DNA of 17,434 bases from an uncultured Pseudomonadota bacterium (lineage in GTDB: Bacteria > Bdellovibrionota_B > Oligoflexia > Oligoflexales > CAILAO01), in assembly GCA_903832105.1 (NCBI GenBank), contig CAILAO010000440.1, positions 1 to 17,434 of the forward strand, in the 5' to 3' direction. Position 1 is the first letter of the stretch. Every line of letters starts with the position of its first letter. Of this stretch, positions 6,226-13,479 are shown piece after piece. Position numbers and translations under genes: made by a program. The notes under the pieces were generated by a model. That model was given only the letters and a program-made list of their open reading frames with translations. It was not told the origin of the DNA and did no database searches.

Positions 6226-8192
6226 TAATTACTACTGTAGACACTTGTAATTGATTTCGCCGTATGCTTCTTATTGTACTTATCCGTAACGCAGGCACGG
6301 TATGAAAACTCAGTATTCGCTTGTCCCGTATCGTCCTCATATTCAAATGACGCAGAGTTTGCCGGAACAAAAGACGTGACGGTGGTTCCATTACTGCAGG
6401 CACTATCAGGTGGCGTATCTCCGGTGATGCGACTTATTACAATCGAAGTAACTCTTGCAAAGTCAGTTGGAGGTTGGATGGTCAGTGTAATATTTCCTCC
6501 GGCATTCGAACTCGTGATTCCGGAGAAAACTTTGAGTTCCGTGTTGTATTGACTGATACAATAGATACGCAGAGTGGTGTTGCAGGTCGCCGTGACTGTG
6601 ACTGAGTCATATAGCCATTTTAAGTATGAGTCTGCATTGCCAAGATTATCGCCGACATTTCCCAAATTACCCACGGTATCATTTGTCCAATTAAGACAGT
6701 TATGAGCTGGAGTCGGCTTAATTCCAGCGTTCGTACTGCCAGTCCACATAAGACTTGCTGGGTAACCTATTATGGGATCTACCGTTTCGTTAGGGAAGAC
6801 TGGTTGGGCAATATCCGGCATCCCGTTCCAAAAATCCACTTCGTTCGTGGCAATCTCTGAATACTGATCGAGCGTCAAGACTTTTCCCCTAATCGAAATC
6901 CTATCTTTGGCATCGAGCGTACTGTCAGAAAGGATGGCTTTCCAATAAGCTTCTTCGGTCCCTATCAAGGTCCAACCACCAGCCGACGCATTACAGATTG
7001 AGTCCGCCCCCGCAAGCCCTCCGAGACTACCTGTCCTTGCCGTTGCTGTTATGTAAATATAATGTTTTTTCGAAGTGATGCCTTCAGCAATATCCGTGGT
7101 GTTGTTAGATGTGACGTTCCCTGCTAGATCATAGACACAAGCTCTATAACTAAAGAGGGCATCGGCAACTTCCGTATCGTCAAGAATCGACGTTCCATCC
7201 GGAAGAGCTCCTGAGGTAAACGTTCTGACTACTGTTCCAGCGGAACAATCAGATGGAGCCGTGCCTCCTGAAACTCTCCTTATATCGATGTGGTCGATAT
7301 CGGGATCATCAGGTGGTGTAATTGTTAGTTTAGTTGTCGCAACTGATGTTCCCACGGCTCCCACAAAGGATGTTAATGAGGGAGGGGGTGTCATATCAAT
7401 CGTGATCGAACCAGAACAATCCGATCCAGTCGATACATTTCCTGCATGATCAAAGGCCCGAACCTTGAACGAGTACTTGCTTCCATTAACACCTGTAAAC
7501 TCATAGGAGGTTTGCAGAACATTCTGAATATCTGTCCCCCCACCGGCACAGCTTTCCTGAGCATACCAAGTGACGGTATAGTCTTTAACTCCGGACCCCG
7601 CACCATCGGAAGACGCTGTCCACACGAAATATACCGTCAAGTCATTGTCGGCTACCACATTAGGTCCTGCCGCGGAATCTGCGGCTGTGATGAGACCTTC
7701 CGGTTTTGTCGGGCCAGTATTATCCCAAACCAAAGTAAAGGTATCGCTTCCCGATTCTCCAGATGCCGTACTAGCAGTGAGCTTGATGACGTAGGTTCCA
7801 TCGGCATCAACTGAAATAGTCGTCGACGAGGCATTGCTAGTCCCGAAGATGACACTACCAGGACCTGATACCTTCTCCCAAAGATATATGGTAGGCGTGC
7901 CTTGCACTACCGTAGCGCTCATTGTGAACGCCGCTTTCGCTGATACATCATCTCCAATTTCGATTACGATAGATGTTTCAGGATCTGTTGCTGTCGATGA
8001 ATTGGTTCCGTCGGTACTTGAATCACCTGGCAGCGTGGACCCCGCCGTTATGCTCGGCGGTGAAGACTCGTTAATGCCATCTGGTGGAGGCTCAATTTCA
8101 CTTCTCACAACGCTTTTATTTTCAAGCCATTGACAGCCATAGCTGGAAAAAAAACTAAGAAAAACTAAAAGTATGTAGAAACATCTGGCCAT
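6225..8192 (-). CDS. Surface lipoprotein with Ig/fibronectin-like and DUF1554 domains
   Basis: A 655-residue predicted lipoprotein. Signal peptide with lipobox SYG-C (Cys20), then a Ser/Thr/Pro/Asp-rich linker (about 30-72). Next come a PKD/Ig-like domain (about 73-155, with YLWEKVSGPGSVIF), a fibronectin-III-like domain (about 160-265) and a second one (about 270-370). A DUF1554-type, C-type-lectin-like domain follows (about 376-547: ITATARTGSLGGLAGADSIC…YWKAILSDST…RISI…CNTTLRIYC), then a last fibronectin-like domain (about 552-650). The repeats before and after DUF1554 are duplicates: compare LTITPPDDPDIDHIDIRRVS with LTIQPPTDFARVTSIVISRI, each followed by a Cys pair and SYRACV-x-D. DUF1554 is known mainly from Leptospira and related surface proteins. 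It is likely an outer-membrane adhesin or binding protein; the ligand is unknown. The start has GGGAGG about nine bases upstream. Confidence 0.8.
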   Translation of the reverse strand: MARCFYILLVFLSFFSSYGCQWLENKSVVRSEIEPPPDGINESSPPSITAGSTLPGDSSTDGTNSSTATDPETSIVIEIGDDVSAKAAFTMSATVVQGTPTIYLWEKVSGPGSVIFGTSNASSTTISVDADGTYVIKLTASTASGESGSDTFTLVWDNTGPTKPEGLITAADSAAGPNVVADNDLTVYFVWTASSDGAGSGVKDYTVTWYAQESCAGGGTDIQNVLQTSYEFTGVNGSKYSFKVRAFDHAGNVSTGSDCSGSITIDMTPPPSLTSFVGAVGTSVATTKLTITPPDDPDIDHIDIRRVSGGTAPSDCSAGTVVRTFTSGALPDGTSILDDTEVADALFSYRACVYDLAGNVTSNNTTDIAEGITSKKHYIYITATARTGSLGGLAGADSICNASAGGWTLIGTEEAYWKAILSDSTLDAKDRISIRGKVLTLDQYSEIATNEVDFWNGMPDIAQPVFPNETVDPIIGYPASLMWTGSTNAGIKPTPAHNCLNWTNDTVGNLGNVGDNLGNADSYLKWLYDSVTVTATCNTTLRIYCISQYNTELKVFSGITSSNAGGNITLTIQPPTDFARVTSIVISRITGDTPPDSACSNGTTVTSFVPANSASFEYEDDTGQANTEFSYRACVTDKYNKKHTAKSITSVYSSN

Positions 8193-8310
8193 TGGACGCT
8201 ACCTCCCCCCACTGTATACTTTCGGACCAGACATAAAAAACTTTAGCGCTTTTTTTTTTGCAATCTAACGTGCTGTTTTTGGTGAGATATTTACTATGCT
8301 TTTGACTCTT

Positions 8311-10008
8311 TTATTTGCCTTTAAGCCAATTAAAAATCGTTACTCCGCACGCTGCGAGAAACATAACGGCTAAAAGATCATATCCAAAAAGAGACCTTTC
8401 TATCTTCTGAATCGAAAAAATCACGACGATACACGTAAAGCAAAGCCAGCTTACCACCGTAGGTGCCCAAAAAAATCCATAGCTGGAGTTTCGTTTTTCT
8501 CGCTGCGCAAAAATCCCAAAAGGAGATTCAGACCGCGCAAGCTGTTTAGGCCACTCCATCGTCGCAACATTCCGCTGAAAACCGATATACCGACGCGCGA
8601 CCACAGGCGCAAGTTCGATCAATTCTAAAAATTCAGGAAGAAGACTCTTGGCATCATCAAGAAGACGCCCCACGTCAAAACGCTTTTTCATAATGGTTTT
8701 AACAATACCTTCAATCTCGCTTTGAAGCTCATGGTAATCAATTTTGACAATCTGCCCGTAGACGGCAAAAACCATTGCGAGCGCCCTACCCAACATGACA
8801 AATTCATGCGGAATCGAAACCTGATACTTAATGGCTATCTCAGCCTCCTGCTGCTGCAATTCAAAAACAGAAAATGACTGATCTCCTTTTGCCTTGTGAT
8901 AGTAATTTTCCATGACTTCAATGATGTCACGCCGGTAGTGCTCAATATTAGCTTCGTATGCAAAGTGGGACATCTCAATAAGCGCGTCGGCCGCTTCTTC
9001 GTGGTTTCCTATCGAAGAATAGTAGGTTGTCCTAAAAACCTGATTTTGAAGAAGCCTTGGAATCTTCCCGACTAGCCCGAAGTCAATCAAGCCAATCCTC
9101 TTATCAGGGAGAAGGATGAAGTTTCCAGGATGAATATCTGCATGAAAAAGCCCAAAAAGAAAAAGCTGTTCGAGAATGCATTTGAGGAGCTTTTTTGCAA
9201 CATCAGAAGGATCATAGCCGTCGCTCACCAAGGTCTCCATGGGATCAAGACTGCGACCCAATAACTTTTCCATCACGATTATTTTTGATGTCGTGTATTG
9301 AGAATATAGCCGTGGGACATAAATATCTGGATCATCTTTGAAGTTGACTGCAAACTTCTCCGCGTGCTTAGCCTCCAAACAAAAGTCAAGCTGTTCGCGA
9401 TGCGCAATTGCGAAAGATTGGCAAAGCTGAAAAAGCTGCATACGCCTCGCAATCGGGAAAACCTTTTCAAGCCGCCTCGCGAGCCACAGCATAATACTAA
9501 GGTCCGCCAAAACCACTTTATCAATACCAGGTCGTTTGATTTTGACTACGACATGCTCCCCCGTTAGCAGCGTCGCTTCATGAACTTGTGCGATCGAAGC
9601 GGCAGCGAGAGGCTCCCGATTAAACGTTGAAAAAACATCGCTAAGTTTCCCATGAATTTCCGCCTCGACAATTTCCACAACTGTCTCAAACGGAAAAGAG
9701 TCAACAGATCGCTGTAGCTTCGAAAGTTCGTCCCTATATTCTTTCGGTATGAGATCAAATCGGAGAGAAAGAATCTGACCTAGTTTGATGAAAGTGGGAC
9801 CAAGTCTCTCTAGCATGCGACGAAGCTTGACGGGAAGAGGGTCCGGTCCGACCGAAATAAAAAGTCCGATCAGTTTTTCGAAAATACGTCCAATAAAAAG
9901 AGGTCTGCTTCGACCCTCCTGCAACTTGAGAAGCCCAAGCACAAGTCCTAGACCTTCGCCTTTTAAAACAGCCGACACCTCTCGCACGCGGGAAAGATTA
10001 ACACCCAT
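8311..10008 (-). CDS. AarF/ABC1/UbiB family atypical kinase-like protein
   Basis: A 565-residue UbiB-family protein, associated with ubiquinone biosynthesis or lipid homeostasis and membrane-anchored. Signatures: the KxGQ motif in FIKLGQILSLRFDLIP (Lys75-Gln78), the Ala-rich nucleotide loop AAASIAQVH (about 135-143), Lys156 in VVVKIKRPG, catalytic Asp and metal Asn in HADIHPGNF (Asp291, Asn296), and DFG (309-311). Two C-terminal hydrophobic segments (WAPTVVSWLCFTCIVVIF and YDLLAVMFLAACGVTIF) are typical. The reading frame extends nine codons further to an ATG at 10035, but that ATG is practically at the transcription start predicted from the TATAAT at 10044-10049, whereas the ATG at 10008 has GAGGAG six bases upstream; I therefore take 10008. 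It is divergent from tdk. The specific substrate is unknown. Confidence 0.88.
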   Translation of the reverse strand: MGVNLSRVREVSAVLKGEGLGLVLGLLKLQEGRSRPLFIGRIFEKLIGLFISVGPDPLPVKLRRMLERLGPTFIKLGQILSLRFDLIPKEYRDELSKLQRSVDSFPFETVVEIVEAEIHGKLSDVFSTFNREPLAAASIAQVHEATLLTGEHVVVKIKRPGIDKVVLADLSIMLWLARRLEKVFPIARRMQLFQLCQSFAIAHREQLDFCLEAKHAEKFAVNFKDDPDIYVPRLYSQYTTSKIIVMEKLLGRSLDPMETLVSDGYDPSDVAKKLLKCILEQLFLFGLFHADIHPGNFILLPDKRIGLIDFGLVGKIPRLLQNQVFRTTYYSSIGNHEEAADALIEMSHFAYEANIEHYRRDIIEVMENYYHKAKGDQSFSVFELQQQEAEIAIKYQVSIPHEFVMLGRALAMVFAVYGQIVKIDYHELQSEIEGIVKTIMKKRFDVGRLLDDAKSLLPEFLELIELAPVVARRYIGFQRNVATMEWPKQLARSESPFGIFAQREKRNSSYGFFWAPTVVSWLCFTCIVVIFSIQKIERSLFGYDLLAVMFLAACGVTIFNWLKGK

Positions 10009-10043
10009 GGAGCTCCTCTCTAAAACAACATTCATTTCGGTAT

Positions 10044-10049
10044 ATTATA
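10044..10049 (-). promoter_or_regulatory. -10 box of the UbiB-family gene
   Basis: A perfect TATAAT on the minus strand; the -35 region 17 bases upstream (TTTAGC) is weak. Transcription would begin around 10036-10038. This supports the downstream start codon at 10008 with its GAGGAG Shine-Dalgarno. The box lies in a TATATTATAG sequence that could also serve the opposite strand. Confidence 0.45.
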
Positions 10050-10132
10050 GCAAATTTCTCGCATGTGCTAAATTTGATTTTAAAACTTCCCGAATCCGGA
10101 GTAAAGTCAAGCCTCTCGATAAGGATCAGCAC

Positions 10133-10747
10133 ATGGCCAAGCTCTATTTCCGTTATGGAACCGTAGGTAGCGCAAAAACAATGAACCTTCTCGCAGTTGC
10201 GCATAATTACACGCAACAGGAGAAGCGCGTACTCTTGATAAAACCTAAAGTAGACACTCGCTTCGGGGTGGATATTATCAAATCGAGGACTGGACTCTTC
10301 AAAACAGCAGACCTACTGGTGGGCGACGATACGCAGCTAACGTTTGACATCTTTGAAGGCATCGATTGCGTGCTCGTAGATGAAGCTCAGTTCATTGCTC
10401 CTCACATTGTCGACTTCCTTCACGAACTAGCCATTAGCAAAAATGTCCCTGTCATTTGTTACGGTCTTCGAACAGATTTTAAAACAAGATTTTTTGCCGG
10501 ATCTCAGAGGCTTATGGAACTTGCCGACTCGATTGAAGAGGTAAAAACGACGTGTTTTTACTGTGATAGAAAAGCCGTATTCAACATGAAACTTTTAAAT
10601 GGTGTGCCCACCACGGAAGGGCCTCAAATCGACCTGGGTGCAGAAGAAAAATACTTACCCGTATGCAAGAGTTGTTACAGCACTAAAGTGAATCCGGGAG
10701 CATTGCGTCATGAGCAGTTTTTTCGCCAATCAAGGCTTTCTGATTGA
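10133..10747 (+). CDS. tdk: Thymidine kinase (type II)
   Basis: A 204-residue thymidine kinase that phosphorylates thymidine with ATP in the salvage pathway. The start MAKLYFRYGTVGSAKTMNLL matches the family N-terminus; AAGGAT lies about seven bases upstream of the ATG. The P-loop is GTVGSAKT, with Ala where most P-loops have Gly before Lys; Ser or Ala variants are known in this family. Further motifs: DTRFG, the Walker B-like CVLVDEAQF, YGLRTDF (lid and substrate loop), and two zinc-binding Cys pairs (CFYC, about 138-141; CKSC near residue 180). Length and motif order are normal. The gene overlaps the next gene by 38 bases, implying co-translation. Confidence 0.93.
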   Translation: MAKLYFRYGTVGSAKTMNLLAVAHNYTQQEKRVLLIKPKVDTRFGVDIIKSRTGLFKTADLLVGDDTQLTFDIFEGIDCVLVDEAQFIAPHIVDFLHELAISKNVPVICYGLRTDFKTRFFAGSQRLMELADSIEEVKTTCFYCDRKAVFNMKLLNGVPTTEGPQIDLGAEEKYLPVCKSCYSTKVNPGALRHEQFFRQSRLSD

Positions 10748-11120
10748 CACGATCGTTCACCTTTCCCCTCAAGAAGCTTTTTTAGCTATAGGGCGAGGTG
10801 CCGTTCTTGTCGATCTTCGTGATGACCAAGAAATTTCGCTTAAAAGATTCGATGTTGGCAACATTCTTTACATATCCAATGTATCGGGCGACGAACCTAA
10901 AATTTCACTTTCAAAGCTTTCGAGGAAAGCTCCTCTTATCCTTGCTGATTCCGTAGGACTTCGAAGTAAAGAAGCCGCCATTTTTCTTAAAAAGCAGGGC
11001 TACGATGTTGCTAATTTAATTGGTGGTATTGTCGAATGGCAGCGAGATGGGCTTCCGATGCAAATCGACGGATTTTTAACAGGTTCTTGCGCTTGCAGAC
11101 TGCGGCCTCGTAAGACCTGA
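10710..11120 (+). CDS. Rhodanese-like protein lacking the catalytic cysteine
   Basis: A 136-residue single rhodanese domain: GAVLVDLRDDQEIS (CH2A-like), then LILADSVGLRSKEAAIFLKK and NLIGGIVEWQRDGLP. In active rhodaneses the loop reads C-x-x-G-x-R-S; here residue 80 is Asp (D-S-V-G-L-R-S), so ordinary sulfurtransferase chemistry is not expected. The C-terminal tail instead carries a C-A-C motif (Cys127, Cys129) followed by a basic RLRPRKT end, which might bind metal or take over thiol chemistry. The ATG has GGGAG nine bases upstream and lies inside the tdk 3' end, so the two are one operon. Function unknown; a binding or regulatory role is possible. Confidence 0.75.
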   Translation: MSSFFANQGFLIDTIVHLSPQEAFLAIGRGAVLVDLRDDQEISLKRFDVGNILYISNVSGDEPKISLSKLSRKAPLILADSVGLRSKEAAIFLKKQGYDVANLIGGIVEWQRDGLPMQIDGFLTGSCACRLRPRKT

Positions 11121-11178
11121 GCAACCATCTAAAAAGTTTTGCTTTCGATGTCACTCTTGCAACTTCGAAGACCAAGTG

Positions 11179-11207
11179 TTGCAATGTGTTGCAATCTCTG
11201 ATATAAG
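11179..11207 (+). promoter_or_regulatory. Sigma70 promoter of the DEAD-box helicase gene
   Basis: TTGCAA (11179-11184), a 17-bp spacer and TATAAG (11202-11207), close to consensus. Transcription would start near 11214, giving a leader of about 120 bases before the ATG at 11335. Long leaders are common for DEAD-box and cold-shock genes, but no known riboregulator is recognised in this one. Confidence 0.6.
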
Positions 11208-11334
11208 CAGCCGCGTTGGATTACATGTGACTGTTCGATGACTGCATTTCGACAAGGCTCGTCTTTTTGCTCTCGCGACGATCCCAAAAGTAAAATTCCA
11301 GTTTATTAGCAACTTTTTGGAGTTTCAAAATTCT

Positions 11335-12627
11335 ATGCCCAGACTTTCATTGGCGCCTCGTAGGCACAGCCGTGCTGCACCATCAACAAGAAGCCCATTA
11401 CCCTCACGATCCCAAGTACAAGTACAAGACCAAGTGCAAGTACAAGTACAAGTACAAGTAGCCCAAGCAACCGATTTTTCCTCGTTAGGACTTCATCCCC
11501 AACTTCTTAAAGCGTTAACCTCTGAGGGGTACACTCATCCGACGCCAATTCAAGCTCAATCGGTACCTGTCATACTTCAGGGTCACGATTTGATTGGCTG
11601 TGCCCAAACCGGCACCGGGAAGACTGCGGCCTTCGCACTCCCAATCTTACAACGTCTGATGATGCAAGGAACGTCCGAGGGCCAAGGCAGAAAATCCCAT
11701 TCACCACAAACCTTAGTCGTCACTCCAACGCGCGAACTCGCGCTGCAGATCCACGAAAGTTTTTGCGTTTACGGTCGTCATACGAACTTAAAATCCGCCG
11801 TGATCTTCGGAGGGGTTGGACAGCGCGCTCAAACTGACGCTCTAGCACGCCACCCAGAAATTCTCGTCGCAACACCAGGGAGGCTTCTAGACCTCTTAAA
11901 TCAGCGTTATGTGAATCTAAAAGCGGTTTCCGTCCTCGTGATCGACGAGGCTGATCGCATGCTTGATATGGGATTTATTCTGGACGTAAAACGAATCATC
12001 AAGGCGCTCCCTGTAGAGAGGCAAACCTTGCTTTTTTCAGCAACTATGCCTACAGACATCCTTAATCTTGCCTCACACATCCTCCGCGATCCAATCAAGG
12101 TCGCAGTGGATCCGGTATCTTCCGTTCGGGCAAGTATTTCTCAAAAAGTATACTTCGTAGACAAGAAAAATAAGTGCACCTTATTGCAACATTTATTACA
12201 AGACAAAACCCTTTCTAGGGTCCTCGTTTTTACGCGGACAAAGCACATCGCGAACGAAGTCACCGATTATCTGGAAAACATTGGCGTCAGAAGCCGAGCG
12301 ATTCATTCGAACAAATCTCAAAGGGCACGTCAGGAGGCTCTTGCGGGATTCAAAAAGGGCACCATTCGCGTCCTTGTCGCAAGTGATATTGCTTCACGAG
12401 GAATTGATGTCGACTCAATTTCTCATGTCATTAACTTCAATATTCCTAACGTGCCTGAAACATTCGTACATCGTGTTGGCCGCACAGCGCGTGCTGAATC
12501 GACCGGGATTGCTCTTTCCTTTTGCGCTAACGAGGAACGTTCGTATCTAGCGAATATTGAGCGTCATCTGAGATCGCGAATTCCGGTAGAAACCGATCAT
12601 CCAAAGGCCGCACGAGCCAAGGCGTAA
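11335..12627 (+). CDS. DEAD-box ATP-dependent RNA helicase, RhlE type
   Basis: A 430-residue cytosolic RNA helicase (RNA unwinding in decay, ribosome assembly or cold response). Motifs in order: Q motif (FSSLGLHPQLLKAL…PTPIQ), I (AQTGTGKT), Ia (PTRELALQI), Ib (TPGRLLDL), II (DEAD), III (SAT), IV (LVFTRTK), V (ASDIASRGID), VI (HRVGRTAR). It ends soon after the core, without a long basic tail. I take the ATG at 11335 over the TTG at 11317, because GGAG lies between the two. Before the Q motif there is a roughly 45-residue low-complexity leader: a basic Ser/Pro/Arg segment, then a run of alternating Gln and Val encoded by a CAAGTA microsatellite. The leader is not part of the helicase fold and could vary in length between strains. 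Confidence 0.9.
   Translation: MPRLSLAPRRHSRAAPSTRSPLPSRSQVQVQDQVQVQVQVQVAQATDFSSLGLHPQLLKALTSEGYTHPTPIQAQSVPVILQGHDLIGCAQTGTGKTAAFALPILQRLMMQGTSEGQGRKSHSPQTLVVTPTRELALQIHESFCVYGRHTNLKSAVIFGGVGQRAQTDALARHPEILVATPGRLLDLLNQRYVNLKAVSVLVIDEADRMLDMGFILDVKRIIKALPVERQTLLFSATMPTDILNLASHILRDPIKVAVDPVSSVRASISQKVYFVDKKNKCTLLQHLLQDKTLSRVLVFTRTKHIANEVTDYLENIGVRSRAIHSNKSQRARQEALAGFKKGTIRVLVASDIASRGIDVDSISHVINFNIPNVPETFVHRVGRTARAESTGIALSFCANEERSYLANIERHLRSRIPVETDHPKAARAKA
11413..11460 (+). repeat. CAAGTA hexanucleotide microsatellite inside the helicase gene
   Basis: Eight tandem six-base units, six of them exact CAAGTA and two variants (CAAGAC, CAAGTG). Each unit adds Gln-Val, so gain or loss of units keeps the frame and changes only the length of the N-terminal tail. 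Confidence 0.9.
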
Positions 12628-12686
12628 TTTCCATTCAGACATAGTCCGACATAGACGGTAAACACCGAACTCAAGTCGCTCTGCAG

Positions 12687-13113
12687 TGAGTCAGCACGGA
12701 GCAAAAAATTCCTTAAAATAGTTAAGTGAGTCAGAGTTCCTTAAAATACTCAGCTAGTTAGTCGTTGTCGCGAAATATGAGTCAGCACGGAGAACATGAG
12801 TCAGCATGAGTCAGCACGGAGCAAAAAATTCCTCAGCACGGAGCACAAAGTGAGTCAAATGAGTCAAAAATGAGTCAGCACGGAGCAAAAAATTCCTCGA
12901 AAGTGAGTCAGCAGTGAGTCAGCAGTGAGTCAGCACGGAGCAAAAAGTTCCTTAAAATACTCAGCTAGTTAGTCGTTGTCGCGAAATATGAGTCAGCACG
13001 GAGAACATGAGTCAGTGAGTCAGCACGGAGCAAAAAATTCCTCAGCACGGAGCACGGAGTGCGTGAGTCAGCACGGAGCAATGCGAGTGAGTCAGCACGG
13101 GTTGTGTGAGTCA
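12687..13113 (+). repeat. Array of 17 same-orientation TGAGTCA motifs (iteron-like)
   Basis: TGAGTCA begins at 12687, 12727, 12778, 12797, 12807, 12851, 12860, 12871, 12904, 12915, 12926, 12989, 13008, 13016, 13064, 13088 and 13107, always on the plus strand. The commonest extended form is TGAGTCAGCACGGAGC followed by AAAAA(A/G)TTCC. Shorter steps also occur, such as three exact 11-base TGAGTCAGCAG-type steps at 12904-12930 and two TGAGTCAAA forms at 12851-12868. Spacing is irregular, so it is not a simple satellite. No reading frame runs through it. The same half-site forms the palindrome at the promoter of the ATPase gene (13480-13500). The bases between the helicase stop and the array (12628-12686) hold nothing I recognise. 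An iteron-like or centromere-like protein-binding array is the leading idea; a decayed repeat cluster is the alternative. Confidence 0.85.
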
Positions 13114-13152
13114 GCACGGAGCAAAAAGTTCCTTAAAATACTCAGCTAGTTA
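12736..13152 (+). repeat. Long duplicated units within the array
   Basis: A unit beginning GTTCCTTAAAATACTCAGC is present at 12736, 12947 and 13128, with a fourth, shorter copy at 17166. The first two (12736-12846 and 12947-13055) match over about 110 bases with a single 2-base indel. Both contain the 16-base end GTCGTTGTCGCGAAAT (12761-12776, 12972-12987), which is also the left end of the MITE-like element at 13153. The third copy carries the whole element. This shows recent segmental duplication. Confidence 0.85.
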
Positions 13153-13305
13153 GTCGTTGTCGCGAAATGCGACAACGACGTGTTGCGAGGAGCGAAGCGA
13201 CGTGGCAATCTCGACGTAACATATTGATATCACTAGATCCCATCGGCTGCTATCGCAGCCTCGGGACACGTCTCTGTCGCGAAAAATTCATTTCGCGACA
13301 GAGAC
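13153..13305. mobile_element. MITE-like element with 16-bp terminal inverted repeats
   Basis: A 153-bp element. The left end is GTCGTTGTCGCGAAAT and the complement of the right end is GTCTCTGTCGCGAAAT (14 of 16 identical). Each end forms its own hairpin: arms of 11 bp at 13153-13163/13169-13179, and of 14 bp at 13271-13284/13291-13304. TAGTTA lies on both sides (13147-13152 and 13306-13311), like a target-site duplication. The related sequence at 17181-17195 reads CAGCTAGTTAACTCG without the element, that is, an unoccupied site. Inside are a REP-like motif (TTGCGAGGAGCGAAGCGACG, from 13183), seen in many unrelated bacterial genomes, and a GGCTGC/GCAGCC hairpin (13245-13260). It has no coding capacity; a reading frame across it is spurious. 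The transposase that moved it is not in the window. Confidence 0.7.
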
Positions 13306-13417
13306 TAGTTATAGTTAACTCGCTCAATAAGAATGAAAAAAAGAATTAACATACCCATGGCAATCCAGGAAACTCGTTCATATAGTCCATCTGCTAGATT
13401 CTAGATTTTCGGTAGGG
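13305..13417 (-). pseudogene. Remnant of the C-terminus of an unrecognised membrane protein (copy 1)
   Basis: On the minus strand 30 codons read LADGLYERVSWIAMGMLILF then FILIERVNYN and stop: a C-terminal transmembrane helix. The segment is nearly identical to copy 2 (17184-17290). Most differences in the shared stretch are third-position and silent (for example GCC/GCT, GGT/GGC, CTT/CTC), so both descend from translated genes. Copy 1 is broken: a 7-base duplication near 13395-13402 (AATCTAG-type) shifts the frame upstream, and the rest of the gene is missing. The extra Tyr-Asn before the stop comes from the duplicated TAGTTA next to the MITE-like element. The protein family is not recognised. 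Confidence 0.55.
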
Positions 13418-13479
13418 AGGCATATCCCGGAGAAAGAGGAATAGAATAAGTCTGTTTCACGACTGTTAGTCAGAAAAAA

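Noticed and set aside
10009..10035. ATG at 10035 as start of the UbiB-family protein
   Set aside because: It coincides with the predicted transcription start, while the ATG at 10008 has GAGGAG at ideal spacing.
9785..10132. Long N-terminal extension of thymidine kinase
   Set aside because: It is antisense to the UbiB-family gene; the conserved MAKLYFRYG start at 10133 matches the family.
12687..13113. CRISPR array
   Set aside because: Repeat spacing is irregular (8 to 80 bases), the intervening sequences are themselves repeated, and no cas genes are present.
12687..13305. Retron or group II intron RNA
   Set aside because: Hairpins are present, but there is no reverse transcriptase in the window and no msr/msd or intron domain V pattern.
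13167..13349. Short plus-strand reading frame of 60 codons
   Set aside because: It runs through the MITE-like element and the antisense of the membrane-protein remnant; its peptide is the usual conceptual translation of a REP-like palindrome.
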